Positions 41,112 to 50,584 of a stretch of 64,000 nucleotides of DNA are shown one piece after another; position 1 is the stretch's first letter; each line of letters begins with the position of its first letter. The stretch is from assembly GCA_017591395.1 (NCBI GenBank), contig WEDG01000370.1:62001-126000 (forward strand), given 5' to 3'. The notes beneath the pieces were generated by a model, which saw only the letters and a program-made list of their open reading frames with translations, was not told the origin of the DNA and made no database searches. The stretch is from Schistocephalus solidus (taxonomy: Eukaryota; Platyhelminthes; Cestoda; Diphyllobothriidea; Diphyllobothriidae). The position numbers and the translations under genes are program-made.

Positions 41112-41248
41112 ACCGACAAAGCAACGAGCCCGTGGTTCAATGGTAGAGCGTTCGACTCAAATGCCAAAGGTCGCGGGTTCGAATCCCAGGTGTGCCACAC
41201 TTGGGATTGTGTATGACTGGCTGACTGGCATCTTCGCTTCTATTAGCA

Positions 41249-41250
<2 letters not shown>
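41112..41250 (+). mobile_element. tRNA-derived SINE ending in a PLE-like 3' tail
   Basis: A tRNA-like head has an A-box-like GTGGTTCAATGG (about 41131-41142) and a perfect B box GGTTCGAATCC (about 41177-41187). The anticodon stem and acceptor stem do not pair properly, so it is not a tRNA gene. The body continues with TGTATGACTGGCTGAC, shared with the SINEs at 49647-49812 and 49833-50012. The last 20 nt, TCTTCGCTTCTATTAGCAAT (41231-41250), match the 3' terminus of PLE copies at 46439-46456 (minus) and 29391-29409. An (AT)n tract follows. Frames translated from the head are spurious. Confidence 0.75.

Positions 41251-41288
<38 letters not shown>
41249..41288 (+). repeat. (AT)n(AG)n compound microsatellite
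   Basis: Eleven AT units (41249-41270) are followed by nine AG units. It separates the SINE tail from the 3' end of the minus-strand PLE, and both elements could have contributed a repeat tail. Confidence 0.9.
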
Positions 41289-41289
41289 C

Positions 41290-43012
41290 AGATATGGTAG
41301 GCATTCCGAGTTGATATAATGAAACGTGGAAGAGGTTCTTTGGAAAAAGGTGAGTTGTACTCCTGAATTTTCAAGCTGGTGACACCAAAGCGTCGTCTGA
41401 CGAAATTAAATACGAGTGTTCGAATTTATACTAGATTTTTTGGCGTGATAGGGCCAACAGTCCATTGGCGTGGGAAAAGATGATTCAGTGTAGCTGTGAG
41501 CTAGTGTTAGGAGGAAGTGGAAAAACTACGGCCCTCGAAGCTGCAGGAGGAGGATGGCTGGAGGATCAGTTGGATTTCGGGTGGCTGGATTTCCGATTTT
41601 TGATGTGGAATTCGGACGGGGGCGGTGAGTTGCGAATTTCGACCCTCATAATGGATGTCAGGTTCAAATGGTGGTTGATACTGCCCGCACAGGAATACCA
41701 GGCCTCGAGGAATTCCCTCGCTCGCTTTGTGTTGGCCATGGCAACGACCTCAGTTTCATCCAAATTGAATCGCGTGAGTGCACAAAGACGATGGACAAGG
41801 AGTCTTGGTGGCGGACGGCTAGTTTGTGTTCATTAATGCGGATGTACAGGTGTCGACCCGTATTCCAACATACACACAAGGGTAATTTGCGCACTGGATG
41901 TGATAAATTGGGTTGGTTAATAGCTCTTTGAGGATGAGATCCGTTATTCGGGATAGTGTTATGCGTAGTTAAGATACTGGCTTGTGGGCGATGTGTATAC
42001 CAAACCGATTTAATTGCTGGGTTATTATTTCATTGGTCCCCTGCATATAAGTCAGTGAGTAGAATTTTCGTGCCACAATTTCCCCCATTAGGGTGCGATC
42101 TGACGGTTGTGCCTGGTTTTTGAGGCAGTTCTTAAAAAAAACTAACCGGATACCCGTTTCATCGAATTAACAGATACAGGTAAGCAAGTTATTTATTAAG
42201 GAGACCATCGCTGTTACAATAAGTGTAAGCCCGGCAGAACAGAGCTCGAAAGCAGTTTCCTTTGTGAGCTGTCAGGTGGTTGCTTCCAAATTTGAGGATA
42301 ATCTCATCATTACATCCTTTCCTATGGACGCTTGTTGCGAGGCTACCATCATGTAGCTTTTGGATTCTAACGTTCAGAAATGGCAGGCTGTCTCCTACTG
42401 CCTCATCACGAGTGAACTCTATGGCTGGGAAAACATTATTCAGCCTCTGATGCAAGTGCTCAACTCCGCAGTACTTACTAACGACAAAGGTGTTATCTAC
42501 ATAGCGAAACCAAATTTTGGGCTTGAGAGTTTGAAAAACCTCTTCTTATAGTCGCTTCAAAACCAATTCACGAGTAGTCCTGATATTGGCGAGCCCATTA
42601 GGGTACCCTTTACCTTTTGTTAGTACTTATTGTCAAATTGACCGTAGTTCCTAAGGCAGAACATAAGCAGTTCTATTATGTGCTGCGTTTGGATTTCAAG
42701 AAGATTGCCCTGCAAGCTTGAGGTTACGTATTCAATTACCAAGTCGTGGGGTGAAAAAGAAAACAAGGCAACTACGTTCAAAGACTAGAGGCATGCATAC
42801 GTACTTACTTTGAGGCCTTGGATCCTGTGGAGAGTTGTTAATGCTGCATTTAAATCCATGTTTTCGCTGCTTCGGTTGCCTGCACATCCACCAAGCTATA
42901 TCATAAGTATGTGATCCGATGAGTGGCAATATAATCCTCAGTGGGACATCCGGTTTGGGCACTTTCGGTAGAACACATGCGCATGTGAAACCGGGATCGA
43001 CGAGGGTCATTT
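41290..43012 (-). pseudogene. Penelope-like element with RT and GIY-YIG endonuclease, nearly full length
   Basis: Minus-strand order: RT fingers with PKPDVPLRIILPLIGS (about 42980-42930); IQGLKVST and a damaged SFDVVSLF region (about 42820-42760) carrying an in-frame stop; a GTLMGSPISGLL box (about 42610-42575); the YVDD box at 42503-42492 reading YVDN; thumb with FPAIEFTRDE and LPFLNVRI (42430-42365). The GIY-YIG domain runs from about 41920 with CVYVG, then after a frameshift TGRHLYIRINEHKLAVRHQD, and later TEVVAMANTKRAREFLEAWY (41757-41698). The 3' region contains a hammerhead-like core and ends beside the microsatellite at 41288. Stops and frameshifts in RT and endonuclease make it inactive. 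This is a different PLE subfamily from those at 5.6, 7 and 23 kb. Confidence 0.85.
41359..41404 (-). ncRNA. Hammerhead-ribozyme-like motif, second PLE subfamily
   Basis: Minus strand: TTCGT (41404-41400), CAGACGA for CTGACGA (41399-41393), a TGGTGTCACCA hairpin, GAAA (41372-41369), ATTC with the palindrome AATT, then AGGAG (41364-41360). Four of five helix I pairs can form. The sister copy at 44214-44258 has an intact box and all five pairs. Confidence 0.45.
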
Positions 43013-43029
43013 ACTTTGTGGCATTTACC

Positions 43030-43715
43030 ACTCTCGTGCATTCCTCCACAAGATCCAAGGCCTCAAAGTAAGTACTGAGGTATGCCTCTAGTCTTTGAAT
43101 ATCGTTGCCTTGTTTGCTTTTACAACCCACGACTTGGGAAATTGAATGCGTAGCCTAAAGTTTGCAGGGCCATCTTGTTGAAATTTGAACGCAGCATGCT
43201 ATAGAATTGCTCAAACTCTGCCTTAGGAACCTGCTGCCAATTCAACAATAAGTACTACCAACAGGTAAAGGGAACTCCAATGGGCTCGTCAATATCCGGA
43301 CTACTCGCCCCATTGGTATTGTGGCGACTAGAAGAAGAGGTTTTTAAAACTCTCAAACCCAAAAGCGGGCTTCGCTATGTAGGTGACACGTTTGTCATAA
43401 TAAAGAACTGTAAAGTCAAACAGCTAGGTTCAGAGGCATTGCCTCCATGCACTCATATGAGGCATGCATTAACAGGCATATCGATTTGGATGCCAATAAC
43501 AAATTTCTCAAGATCAAGTGGAAGCAAATAAAGCCACGTTTGACCGGATAAATTAAAAATCTGGAGATCTATTGACTCAAACGTTAGCCAACCATAGAAG
43601 CTTGTGTTAGGAATTGTTTAAGGTTTACTGTTTTCTGTACATTCTCATTTGCCTGAAGACGAAATGGTGCACCATAATCGAAAATTACACAATAAAGTTA
43701 TTTTGTTCCCAAACA
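43030..43715 (+). pseudogene. Penelope-like element RT fragment, inverted copy of the left neighbour
   Basis: Plus-strand RT words: IQGLKVST (about 43053), a broken SFDVVSLF region with the same in-frame stop as the minus-strand copy, QQVKGTPMGSSISGLLA (about 43261-43311), LEEEVFKTLKPK and RYVGDTFVIIKNC, where the YVDD box (43376-43387) has Asp changed to Gly. It ends around 43540, then a tail with GCCTGAAGACGAAATGG and CACAATAAAG. Its first 300 bp are an inverted repeat of 42545-42840. The thumb and GIY-YIG domains are missing. Confidence 0.75.
43649..43690 (+). ncRNA. Possible hammerhead-like core, worn
   Basis: CTGAAGA (43653-43659), a perfect ATGGTGCACCAT hairpin (43664-43675), GAAA (43680-43683) and the palindrome AATT (43683-43686). 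The cleavage triplet reads TTA and helix I does not pair convincingly. Confidence 0.3.
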
Positions 43716-44159
43716 ACTTCAACTTAATTGAAATATATTTATTTATTAAATTCAAAAATTTGGGAGCAGCACATGACAAAGTAAAACCTTGATTCTACTG
43801 TGTAACTTATTAAGACGTATGACAGCTACAGCGGAGAAAATATTTCAGACTATTTTTTAACCAGAAAAATGCAATTTATCTAGCATACTACGCTGATATA
43901 TCTTGCCAAATTTATTGGTTAATGTATGTCTATGTTTTTCGTCTTATTGTGGGGGACTCGCACGGTTGTTTAGATTTTTACTATTTGCACGTATTTGATT
44001 ATTGCACTGTGTACTAATTTGTTTTTTTCATTTTGTACTTTGCCCGAGGTCATGCCGTGGTTTTCAAATTAGATTTCTCAAGAACTGCCCGACACTGACC
44101 TAATTTATTTGCGACCTGCAGTTCAGTATATATATATATATTGAATAGTTGAGGTAGTA

Positions 44160-44262
44160 TGCATTCCGAGATGATAAATGAAGAAAGAAGGCTCGTCGGA
44201 AAATCGAGGTTTACTCGTGAATTTTCAAGCTGGTTACACCAACCCGTCGTCAGACGAAATGA
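44160..44262 (-). mobile_element. Penelope-like element 3' tail (minus)
   Basis: Matches the 3' region of the PLE at 41290-43012: the plus-strand words GCATTCCGAG, TGAATTTTCAAGCTGGT and CGTCAGACGAAAT occur in both at equal spacing. It holds the best-preserved hammerhead-like motif in the window and forms the left arm of the inverted repeat 44178-44220/44361-44403. Confidence 0.7.
44214..44258 (-). ncRNA. Hammerhead-ribozyme-like motif, best preserved copy
   Basis: Minus strand: TTCGT (44258-44254) pairs with ACGAG (44218-44214) over five positions, four Watson-Crick and one G-T. Box CTGACGA (44253-44247) is intact. GGTT/AACC forms a hairpin inside helix II. GAAA is at 44226-44223, followed by ATTC, giving the palindrome AATT as helix III with cleavage expected after C44219. 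The base pair next to the boxes in helix II is not canonical. Confidence 0.6.
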
Positions 44263-44360
44263 GAAGTAAGAGTTGGGATTGTCACGCTGGAGGGTTAAGG
44301 GGCCGAGAGGTTACATCGACAGACTGACGCCATGGGGGGTTTTGGGGGCCGTGAATCCTG

Positions 44361-44398
44361 TCACGAGTAAACCTCGATTTTCCGACGAGCCTTCTTTC

Positions 44399-44403
<5 letters not shown>
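44361..44403 (+). mobile_element. 41-bp PLE tail starting at the predicted ribozyme cleavage site
   Basis: Identical, in the opposite orientation, to 44220-44178. From 44363 it reads ACGAGTAAACC and onward, that is, it starts at the nucleotide following the predicted hammerhead cut, and it runs directly into an (AT)n tract. The two bases before (TC) also match but may be chance. Confidence 0.55.

Positions 44404-44451
<48 letters not shown>
44402..44451 (+). repeat. (AT)n microsatellite
   Basis: Twenty-five uninterrupted AT units directly after a PLE tail fragment. A shorter AT run (44128-44141) sits on the other side of the inverted repeat. Confidence 0.95.
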
Positions 44452-44453
<2 letters not shown>

Positions 44454-44469
44454 ACCTCAACTCATAAGA

Positions 44470-46200
44470 ACACTAAATGCCATATGCGCAGATGTGATGG
44501 GATTAAAAAAGTTCATGTCATGTTTCCTCTGCGTCGCGTTGGTAGAGATTTTACTGCAACACATTTCAAAAGTTTGGGTAAGTAAAAAATGGATGAGTTA
44601 AATGCAAATGTGAGGTGGAATTTTCCATTTACACAATCACTTTTAGATTGGTTAGTTTCATAGGGGAATATGTGGTTATGTAAGTCCTGATAAGGAGACC
44701 CGGTCGCACCAAGCAGACGAAAAAGAATGAAGGGGACTGTCATACAAGAAGCAAGGTATTTTTGGGCCTAGTGGATGCGCGAGCATGCACCGATTAAACC
44801 CATCAGCTCTTCGTCATTGCGGATGTTCGGAAGCTCGACGTTGACGGCCTAGTCGCAAGCACTGAAGGAGTGAGATTTCTTGCTTTCAAAAAAGTCTTAT
44901 TGACTGGCAGGATAAGTAATCTGCCACTTCTCCCCACTACGGTCGCCCTGAGCAGCGTTCACCCGTGTTCGCCCTAGGGGACTAATTTCTCTGCCCAGAA
45001 AAACTCTGCATGAGCTACTAGCGGGGAGGAAGTCGGTGGAATTATTGCGAGACTGCGAACCGCACACCCATCACTTCAGCATTTTGCGCTCAAGTGATTT
45101 TCACAGTTTGCCAAGATTTTGACCGCGTATCCCTTGACGGATGGGCCACGTTTCATCGACTGAACTTGAGAGGTTACCGCTGCTGATGCTGCTACGTGGT
45201 TAGCCGTCCGTCACCCAAGTAATCACCAGGTTTTTCGGAAAAGTAAATATATCTGCAAAGGCACAATGCGGTAGACTACTCGAGATGTTTCTTGCCATGG
45301 TAGTGGGTTTCGTTGTTGCCTTCATTTGGCGCCCAATGGCAAAGTCTGTTTTTCGTTGGCCAGTACTGTGCGAACACGCTTATTAATATAAAAGGTAATA
45401 AATATCACTTTTTGAAATTTCAAAACTAGTTCGCCGTATGTGGCAGAATGACAAAAAATTGCCGTAAAAGTTACAAGAAAGGCTTTATACTGTGGTGACA
45501 CACACAGGGCACACCGCAGAAATATATATTAAGAAACAAATGATGATGCTTCAATATAAGACCAGCTTGGTTCAAAATAAATTACTTATTATTCAAAGGA
45601 TACCATACTTGCTGAGATCGAAAACATGAAACAATCCTTTATCACAGGTACCTTAGTTAAGCTGGAAGTAAAGCCATAAAAAATTGATAAATGCTTCAAA
45701 GGGAGAGAAAGCGAAAAATCATAACAGAAACAAAATATCGCTTCCAAGGTGACTATCATCTAACGCATAATATGTTCAACGAATAGAGATAGGGAAGGAA
45801 GAGAAGGAAGGGCAAGGTGCGGCCGAATCTGGAAAAGAAATCTCCAAAGAACTTCAGCACATTCCTCGTGATAAGAACGCTGATGCAATTTGAAACTATC
45901 AAGTCGCACAAACATTTATGGATCGGAAGGCTGCTAACTTGGTCCTCGGGATCAGTAAACTGAGCGTGAGGCTCAAACGCTCGTGACAGACAACGGTACA
46001 GCTGTTGGATGGGAGTTCAATTGCCGTGAGTGACGATATTTATCGTGTGCCCCAGAGCATGCCGGCCGCAGGACGGTGCCATGCCCGGGAATTAGCTGAT
46101 GATAGTTGTAGACTTGTGCAGCATCTAACACCGTCGCTCACCTTCCTCACCTTCTAGACCGGAGTTAAGAAGACTGGAGGTGGGATCAGGTACAGTGGCT
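44470..46200. other. No recognisable gene; GC-richer island at 44.8-45.4 kb
   Basis: The part at about 44770-45340 is richer in G+C than its surroundings, as the element blocks are, and may be an unrecognised repeat. No frame there has a domain I know. The purine-rich patch at 45788-45815 is short. Confidence 0.4.
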
Positions 46201-46204
46201 AACA

Positions 46205-46760
46205 AAGCTAACCATTCCGGCTGAACGTGCCATGCATGTCGGGCCTGTGCAAGACATACCAGGTTTTCATAAAAAGGAGCAAAGTGTGACTCTGATTGCC
46301 TTTCAGTGGGAGGGCCATAGAGGCCACATTACAAAGGAACAATTGTACACTTAATCTTCGTTCTAAAGGGGTCGTGTCATTCCGTCCGTTGGCACCCTTC
46401 CAGGCATCAAAGTTTGGCTTGTCCTGATAGATTGGAGCGCTAATAGAAGCGAAGAGGTGACTCCCAGGAAGTAGTCGCGAAGAAGAAGACACGATCGTCG
46501 GAACAAGAGGTTTATTAGCTTGAAGTTTTGGATTCTCTCTTGAAACCATCATCAGAAACAGTCGCACAAAAGGGTAATAGGGGACACAATGGGCACAGTA
46601 TTTATAGGGCTTGGTGGCCAGGCCACAACACGCCTACTATATTTGGCAGTCTTCGTGCTGCATGCCGTAGTTCGTGCTTGATGGGATGATCGCTCGTCGG
46701 TCCGTGCTCGAGTCATTAACTGCCGTGATTTCAGCGCGTCAGCTTTGGTGTAGTTAGAAA
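46205..46760 (-). mobile_element. Penelope-like element 3' tail followed by the 1-2 kb dispersed repeat
   Basis: On the minus strand, 46760-46440 is colinear with the tail at 5950-5660: shared GGCGTGT..GGCC, CCTATAAATACTG, TTACCCTTTTGTGCGACTG, hammerhead-like core and terminal TCTTCGCTTCTATTAGC (46455-46439). Beyond the terminus, 46400-46260 resembles the repeats at 1122-1300 and 1600-1760 (CAATTGTTCCTTTG, ATGGCCCTCCCACT). This may be a second element abutting in the same orientation or the target repeat. Confidence 0.65.
46517..46560 (-). ncRNA. Hammerhead-ribozyme-like motif
   Basis: Minus strand: TGTTT (46560-46556), intact box CTGATGA (46555-46549), GGTTTC/GAATCC hairpin, AAAA in place of GAAA (46529-46526), CTTC, and AAGC (46521-46518). 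GTTT/AAGC gives four helix I pairs. The second pair is A-T here and G-C at 7391-7434. Confidence 0.5.
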
Positions 46761-46829
46761 TGTGCTCATCATTTTTAGAGATTGATTTCACAGTGGCAAC
46801 ATCACTGTCACCACCCCCCCCTTCCCGCG

Positions 46830-49480
46830 TGCACCAGAGGACTGTCCGAGTCTGTCAGCCATCTGGTGATGCGATTGGTGGAGTGGCCGATATTGGTAAA
46901 CAGACCATCTACTGTGTGACACGCAAAACCTTTATCAGATCTCCGGGATAGGCTGTGAATGTCTGGAGTGTCCTTGTAACGCCGTTTTTAGTCCTCCTTA
47001 TTTGCGACCGCATGTTGCTGCGTCACTGTAGAATAGTCGTTTAGGCAGGCGTTCCCCCTTCGTCTTCACTAGTTGGTCATTCCAACAGAGTTTAACGTGC
47101 CCCAGCATGGCATGGATACTGACAACGCCGGTTCTCTCCAGAATCTCAGGACCTTTCAGTTCTCTTCAGAGGCAGCTGAGAGGAAACTTTTCGAGACTTT
47201 CTGCTGGCTTTCATAAAAGGTTCACGTTTCCACCTCGTGCCAGAGCGCTCTTGAAATTTTATCACTCTTATCTTCACTTTTGTGTTGAGTGGGCCGCTGC
47301 AACAGTTCCAGATGCAGTGCTTTAACTGGCCGATGACGTAGCCGGATTTCGAAGTTCGACTGGCGATTTCATGTGTATTATTAAATGTACTATTAAAGAA
47401 CACGAATATGTCAAGTGCTGTCAGGTGAACTTCACTGACATTAATACGGTGTTTGGTGTATTCAGGATTGGGCGTCTGCTGATGTAGGACCAGGGTCTCC
47501 TCCAGGTTGATGGTCAGATCGATTTCGGAGCAACCGAAGGCAAAGAGGTTTACATTCGGCTGCCTTGGGATGTTTTACGCATAGCCACTCGCGAAAATAG
47601 TTCAAGTACTTTGCCTTGGGGAACTTCGAAGATCTTTTCAAAGGATATATGTTGAACAGTTTTTTTCAGTTCCATGGTTGATATCAAACCCTGAGCGCTT
47701 CTCACTGTAGGCGTTCATCAGCACAGCAGATCACCTTAGGCTGAATAGGGCAAGGGCAAGTGCACAACCCTAAGTCACTCCACTGGTCACTCTAAATGCT
47801 GCAGAGACTGTTCTGTTGTCTGTGTCGAGATCCAGCATCCCATTCCGTCATATAACTTGAGTAAATCGCTTGGGAGTTGGAATTTCAGAATAACTCGCCA
47901 CTGTTCATCGCCAGTCAGTACTTCAAAGGCCTTTGTCTTATCCACGAAGTCAATGCAATGCAGGTGATCGGCGGTGAAGTTGAGGATCGTTGTTTTGCAG
48001 TGTTTTTGGAACGCGGTATGCCTTTCTGGAAGAAATCACTGCTCCGAGTGCGTGTTTGGCCGATTGAGTAGAGTAGAGACAAATACTTTTTCCTGCAATG
48101 TTGTGAACAGAGTTACCTCTGGTGGTTGTCACGGAGTTGCAATTTCATCTTAAGTTTTTAAATCGAGCACGTCGGTGCCATTTTTAAAGTCCCATGGAGT
48201 ATAGCCTAGTCGCATATATCCTGTAATACCAATGTAAGCTGTTTCACAGGTTGCGAGCATCCCTTCGTTGAGATGTGAATTGGAATTTTGTCTGCCCCCG
48301 CTATGATTTTCAACGGGATAGCTACCTCATGGAGAGAATTTGGACAGTCGAGGTTATCTTTAGTGTAAACTTGAGGATGTCGGTTGATGACGTGTTCGCA
48401 GGTTATCGACGGGTGGTTGAGGGTGCCGTACCAATGCCTAACCAAGCGCTCCAGGACGTATGATTTCAACATACGGATAAATGCTCCGTCTTGGCCCAGT
48501 AAAGAGGCAGTAGACTTGGCTTGTGGACTGACGGCTTTGTTAGCCACAAAAAAAATTGTCCATCTCACGACGGTCAACATGTTCCTGGATGCACACGTCA
48601 TTAAGGGTCAGTCAGTCATTCTGTATCTCTCTCGGTCTCTGTTTTATAAGGCGTCAAGATCGGAAGTATACCGCTATTTGGCACTGCTAATACTGGCAGT
48701 GCAGGTTTTGTGAAGTCTATTATTCTCAGAAAGCAGATTTCAGATTGCTTCCTTGTTATCAACAAACCAATTCTGGTCCTGAGTACGTATGCTCATGAAA
48801 GCTTTCATCTCAGTAACCTGGATGTTGTTCTGCAGCTTGCTCCACTAGGTCTCGACATTGGCACGAGCTCCCAGTCTTTTCTTTTTTTCCAGTTTGGAGG
48901 TCAGTCAACCGCTTAAGTTCAATTGGCGTTCAGCTATAGCAAGCCTTCACTTGTGGAGAGGATTATATGAGGATTAGCCCAGAAGTCTGCCACCCGTCAC
49001 TTCAGTCACGAGCACATGACTCTGGATACGCAGTCCAGAAGATGTCAGTGACGCGAGCGCTGTGCATCCATCATGCCTCTATCTGAATCTCGAAGGCGGA
49101 ATAGAGTGTTGATCAAAAGTTGGTTTTGGTCCCCGTATGGCCCACAGGAAGTGAAGACCAGTGTTGGAGCATTTGACAATCCTGTGGCAACCGACCACTC
49201 CCTCCCAGGCAATATGGGCTGCGATGAGGACATTGAGGCACCAAGGGTAATACATTTGCCCAAAGTCATCAAAGTCGCTAAGCCGTACGCAGGTCTTCCT
49301 TGAACTTGTTCTTTACGTCTTCGGAGAAGGAAAATGCACGATGGTGGTGAGTTCTATCTCGCGGAATGGCAGCCTCATGTTCATGAGATGATCAGTAACG
49401 GTCTCAGGTAGTCGGGACAGCAGTTTCAGTACGTCGTTCCCTAAAACAAAAACAACTACGGAACATCCTTGAACTGCAGT
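46830..49480 (-). pseudogene. RTE-clade non-LTR retrotransposon (endonuclease plus reverse transcriptase), decayed
   Basis: Minus-strand order in shifting frames. The apurinic-like endonuclease part has MRLPFREIE and TTIVH (about 49380-49345), TGLSNAPTLVF (about 49185-49155) and LINTLFRLRDSDRG (about 49120-49080). The region before RT has LLGQDGAF (about 48505) and HPQVYTKDNLDCPNSLHEV (about 48380-48325). RT shows QLRDNHQR and NIAGK-like wording (about 48140-48100), FVDKTKAFEV with the first palm Asp (about 47950-47920), GCALALALFSL (about 47770), INLEETLVLHQQTPNPEYT (47520-47460), FNSTFNNTHEIASRTSK (47395-47345) and ERLPKRLFYSDAAT (about 47060-47020). This corresponds to a LINE ORF2 with internal deletions, many stops, no clear YADD box and no 5' end. 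The C2H2 tail type seen at 276-700 belongs to the same kind of element. Confidence 0.85.
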
Positions 49481-49646
49481 CCGACGCCCACTCTAGAAAC
49501 AGGTGTACCCGGGACTCAGCTACTCCAGCTGTCTGCATTGGTAAATGAACGCTCACCGATCGCTAACGGAACGGACTCCTGCTTTGCTTTAAGGCTCACT
49601 CTCAAGCACCGCCAGCAGCCCTACAGCTACTACGAGTATAATAGGC

Positions 49647-49812
49647 AGATGAATATTGCCGGCAAAGGCAAGGTAGACTGGAATGGCCTTTTCTAGCTTA
49701 TTAACTTTCGTCAGCCAGTCATACCCACCCCAGGTAGTGTACCACCCGAGGATCGAACCCGCGACCCGTTGATCAGAAATTCAATACTCAAACCATTGAG
49801 CCACCAACCAAT
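49647..49812 (-). mobile_element. tRNA-derived SINE, minus orientation
   Basis: Minus strand: GGTGGCTCAATGG (A-box region, about 49810-49798), CGCGGGTTCGATCCTCGG (B box, about 49770-49753), then GGTATGACTGGCTGAC and an end AGATTGAAT-type word that reads ATGAATATTGCC on the plus strand. It is the inverted partner of 49833-50012 and lies 20 bp from it. A frame translating the head is spurious. Confidence 0.75.
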
Positions 49813-49832
49813 GCAGTACATATTCCTGATCT

Positions 49833-50012
49833 AAAACGGCAAGACAGCGAGCCCGCATCTCAATGGTTAGAGCGTTGGACATCTGATCAACGGGGCGCGG
49901 GTTTGACCCTCGAGTGGTGCACCACCTAGGTTTGGGTATGACTGGCTGACAACGGATAATAAGCCAGCAAGGGCTGTTCCAGTCTCCCTTATCATGCCAG
50001 CAATATTCATCT
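49833..50012 (+). mobile_element. tRNA-derived SINE, plus orientation
   Basis: AGACAGCGAGCCCGCATC leads into the A-box region TCTCAATGGTTAGAGCG (about 49859-49875), then the B box GGGTTTGACCC (about 49900-49910), GGTATGACTGGCTGAC (about 49936-49951), and the SINE body ending CCAGCAATATTCATCT (49997-50012). The tRNA cloverleaf is not intact. At about 180 bp it is the most complete SINE copy here. Confidence 0.75.
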
Positions 50013-50584
50013 ACTGGGAATGCCCCCTTTGTAGTCGGCAATTCGCAAGACACCAAAGCCTTCCACCTTTATGGGTGGTTTGCGAATGGATTCCTTGAAA
50101 GGAAAGAACAATTCTAGAAGGCCCCTTTGACTGCCTGTGGGCAGGCACAGGTGTGTAGACAGGCGGTGTTATTTGCTATAGATTTTCGACAACATTTATA
50201 ATCCACAAGTCATGGTAGGTCTGCCAAAAACATGTTTTAACAAAGCATTTTTACTCCACCATTTCTAACCTCCTTCTCGTACCTCCCTGGCTGCCACCAC
50301 ATTCAGGTAGGGGACACGAGTTTTTTTGGATGGGAAGACGACTCGATTTACTCTAGGCGGCTTACGGGATTGCATGCTGCCCTCTTCGTAGGATTTGAGT
50401 GTTTATGGGTGGTAAGGGAGTTTGAAGAGTAGTTCCCGGACTAATAGTTGGAAGGAAACACACGCCGGCGACTCTCGTCTAGTTCAGCCGCTGGTTGAAT
50501 ACGGTTATCAGGATGTGACCGCAGTGCTATACATGGCTTCGATTAGTCAGCCATGAGCTTTGAGAGCCAGGGCGGGAAAGATAA
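50013..50584. other. No recognisable feature
   Basis: About 570 bp without a convincing frame. A short imperfect palindrome CTGTGGGCAGGCACAG sits near 50135. Confidence 0.4.

Noticed and set aside
41126..41198. tRNA gene
   Set aside because: A and B boxes are present but acceptor and anticodon stems do not pair, and the same head occurs in two other SINE copies with a common non-tRNA body.
40997..41200. Open frame on the minus strand with SNPRP-type wording
   Set aside because: It is an antisense translation of the SINE B-box region, a well-known spurious protein pattern. The same applies to 49781-50056.
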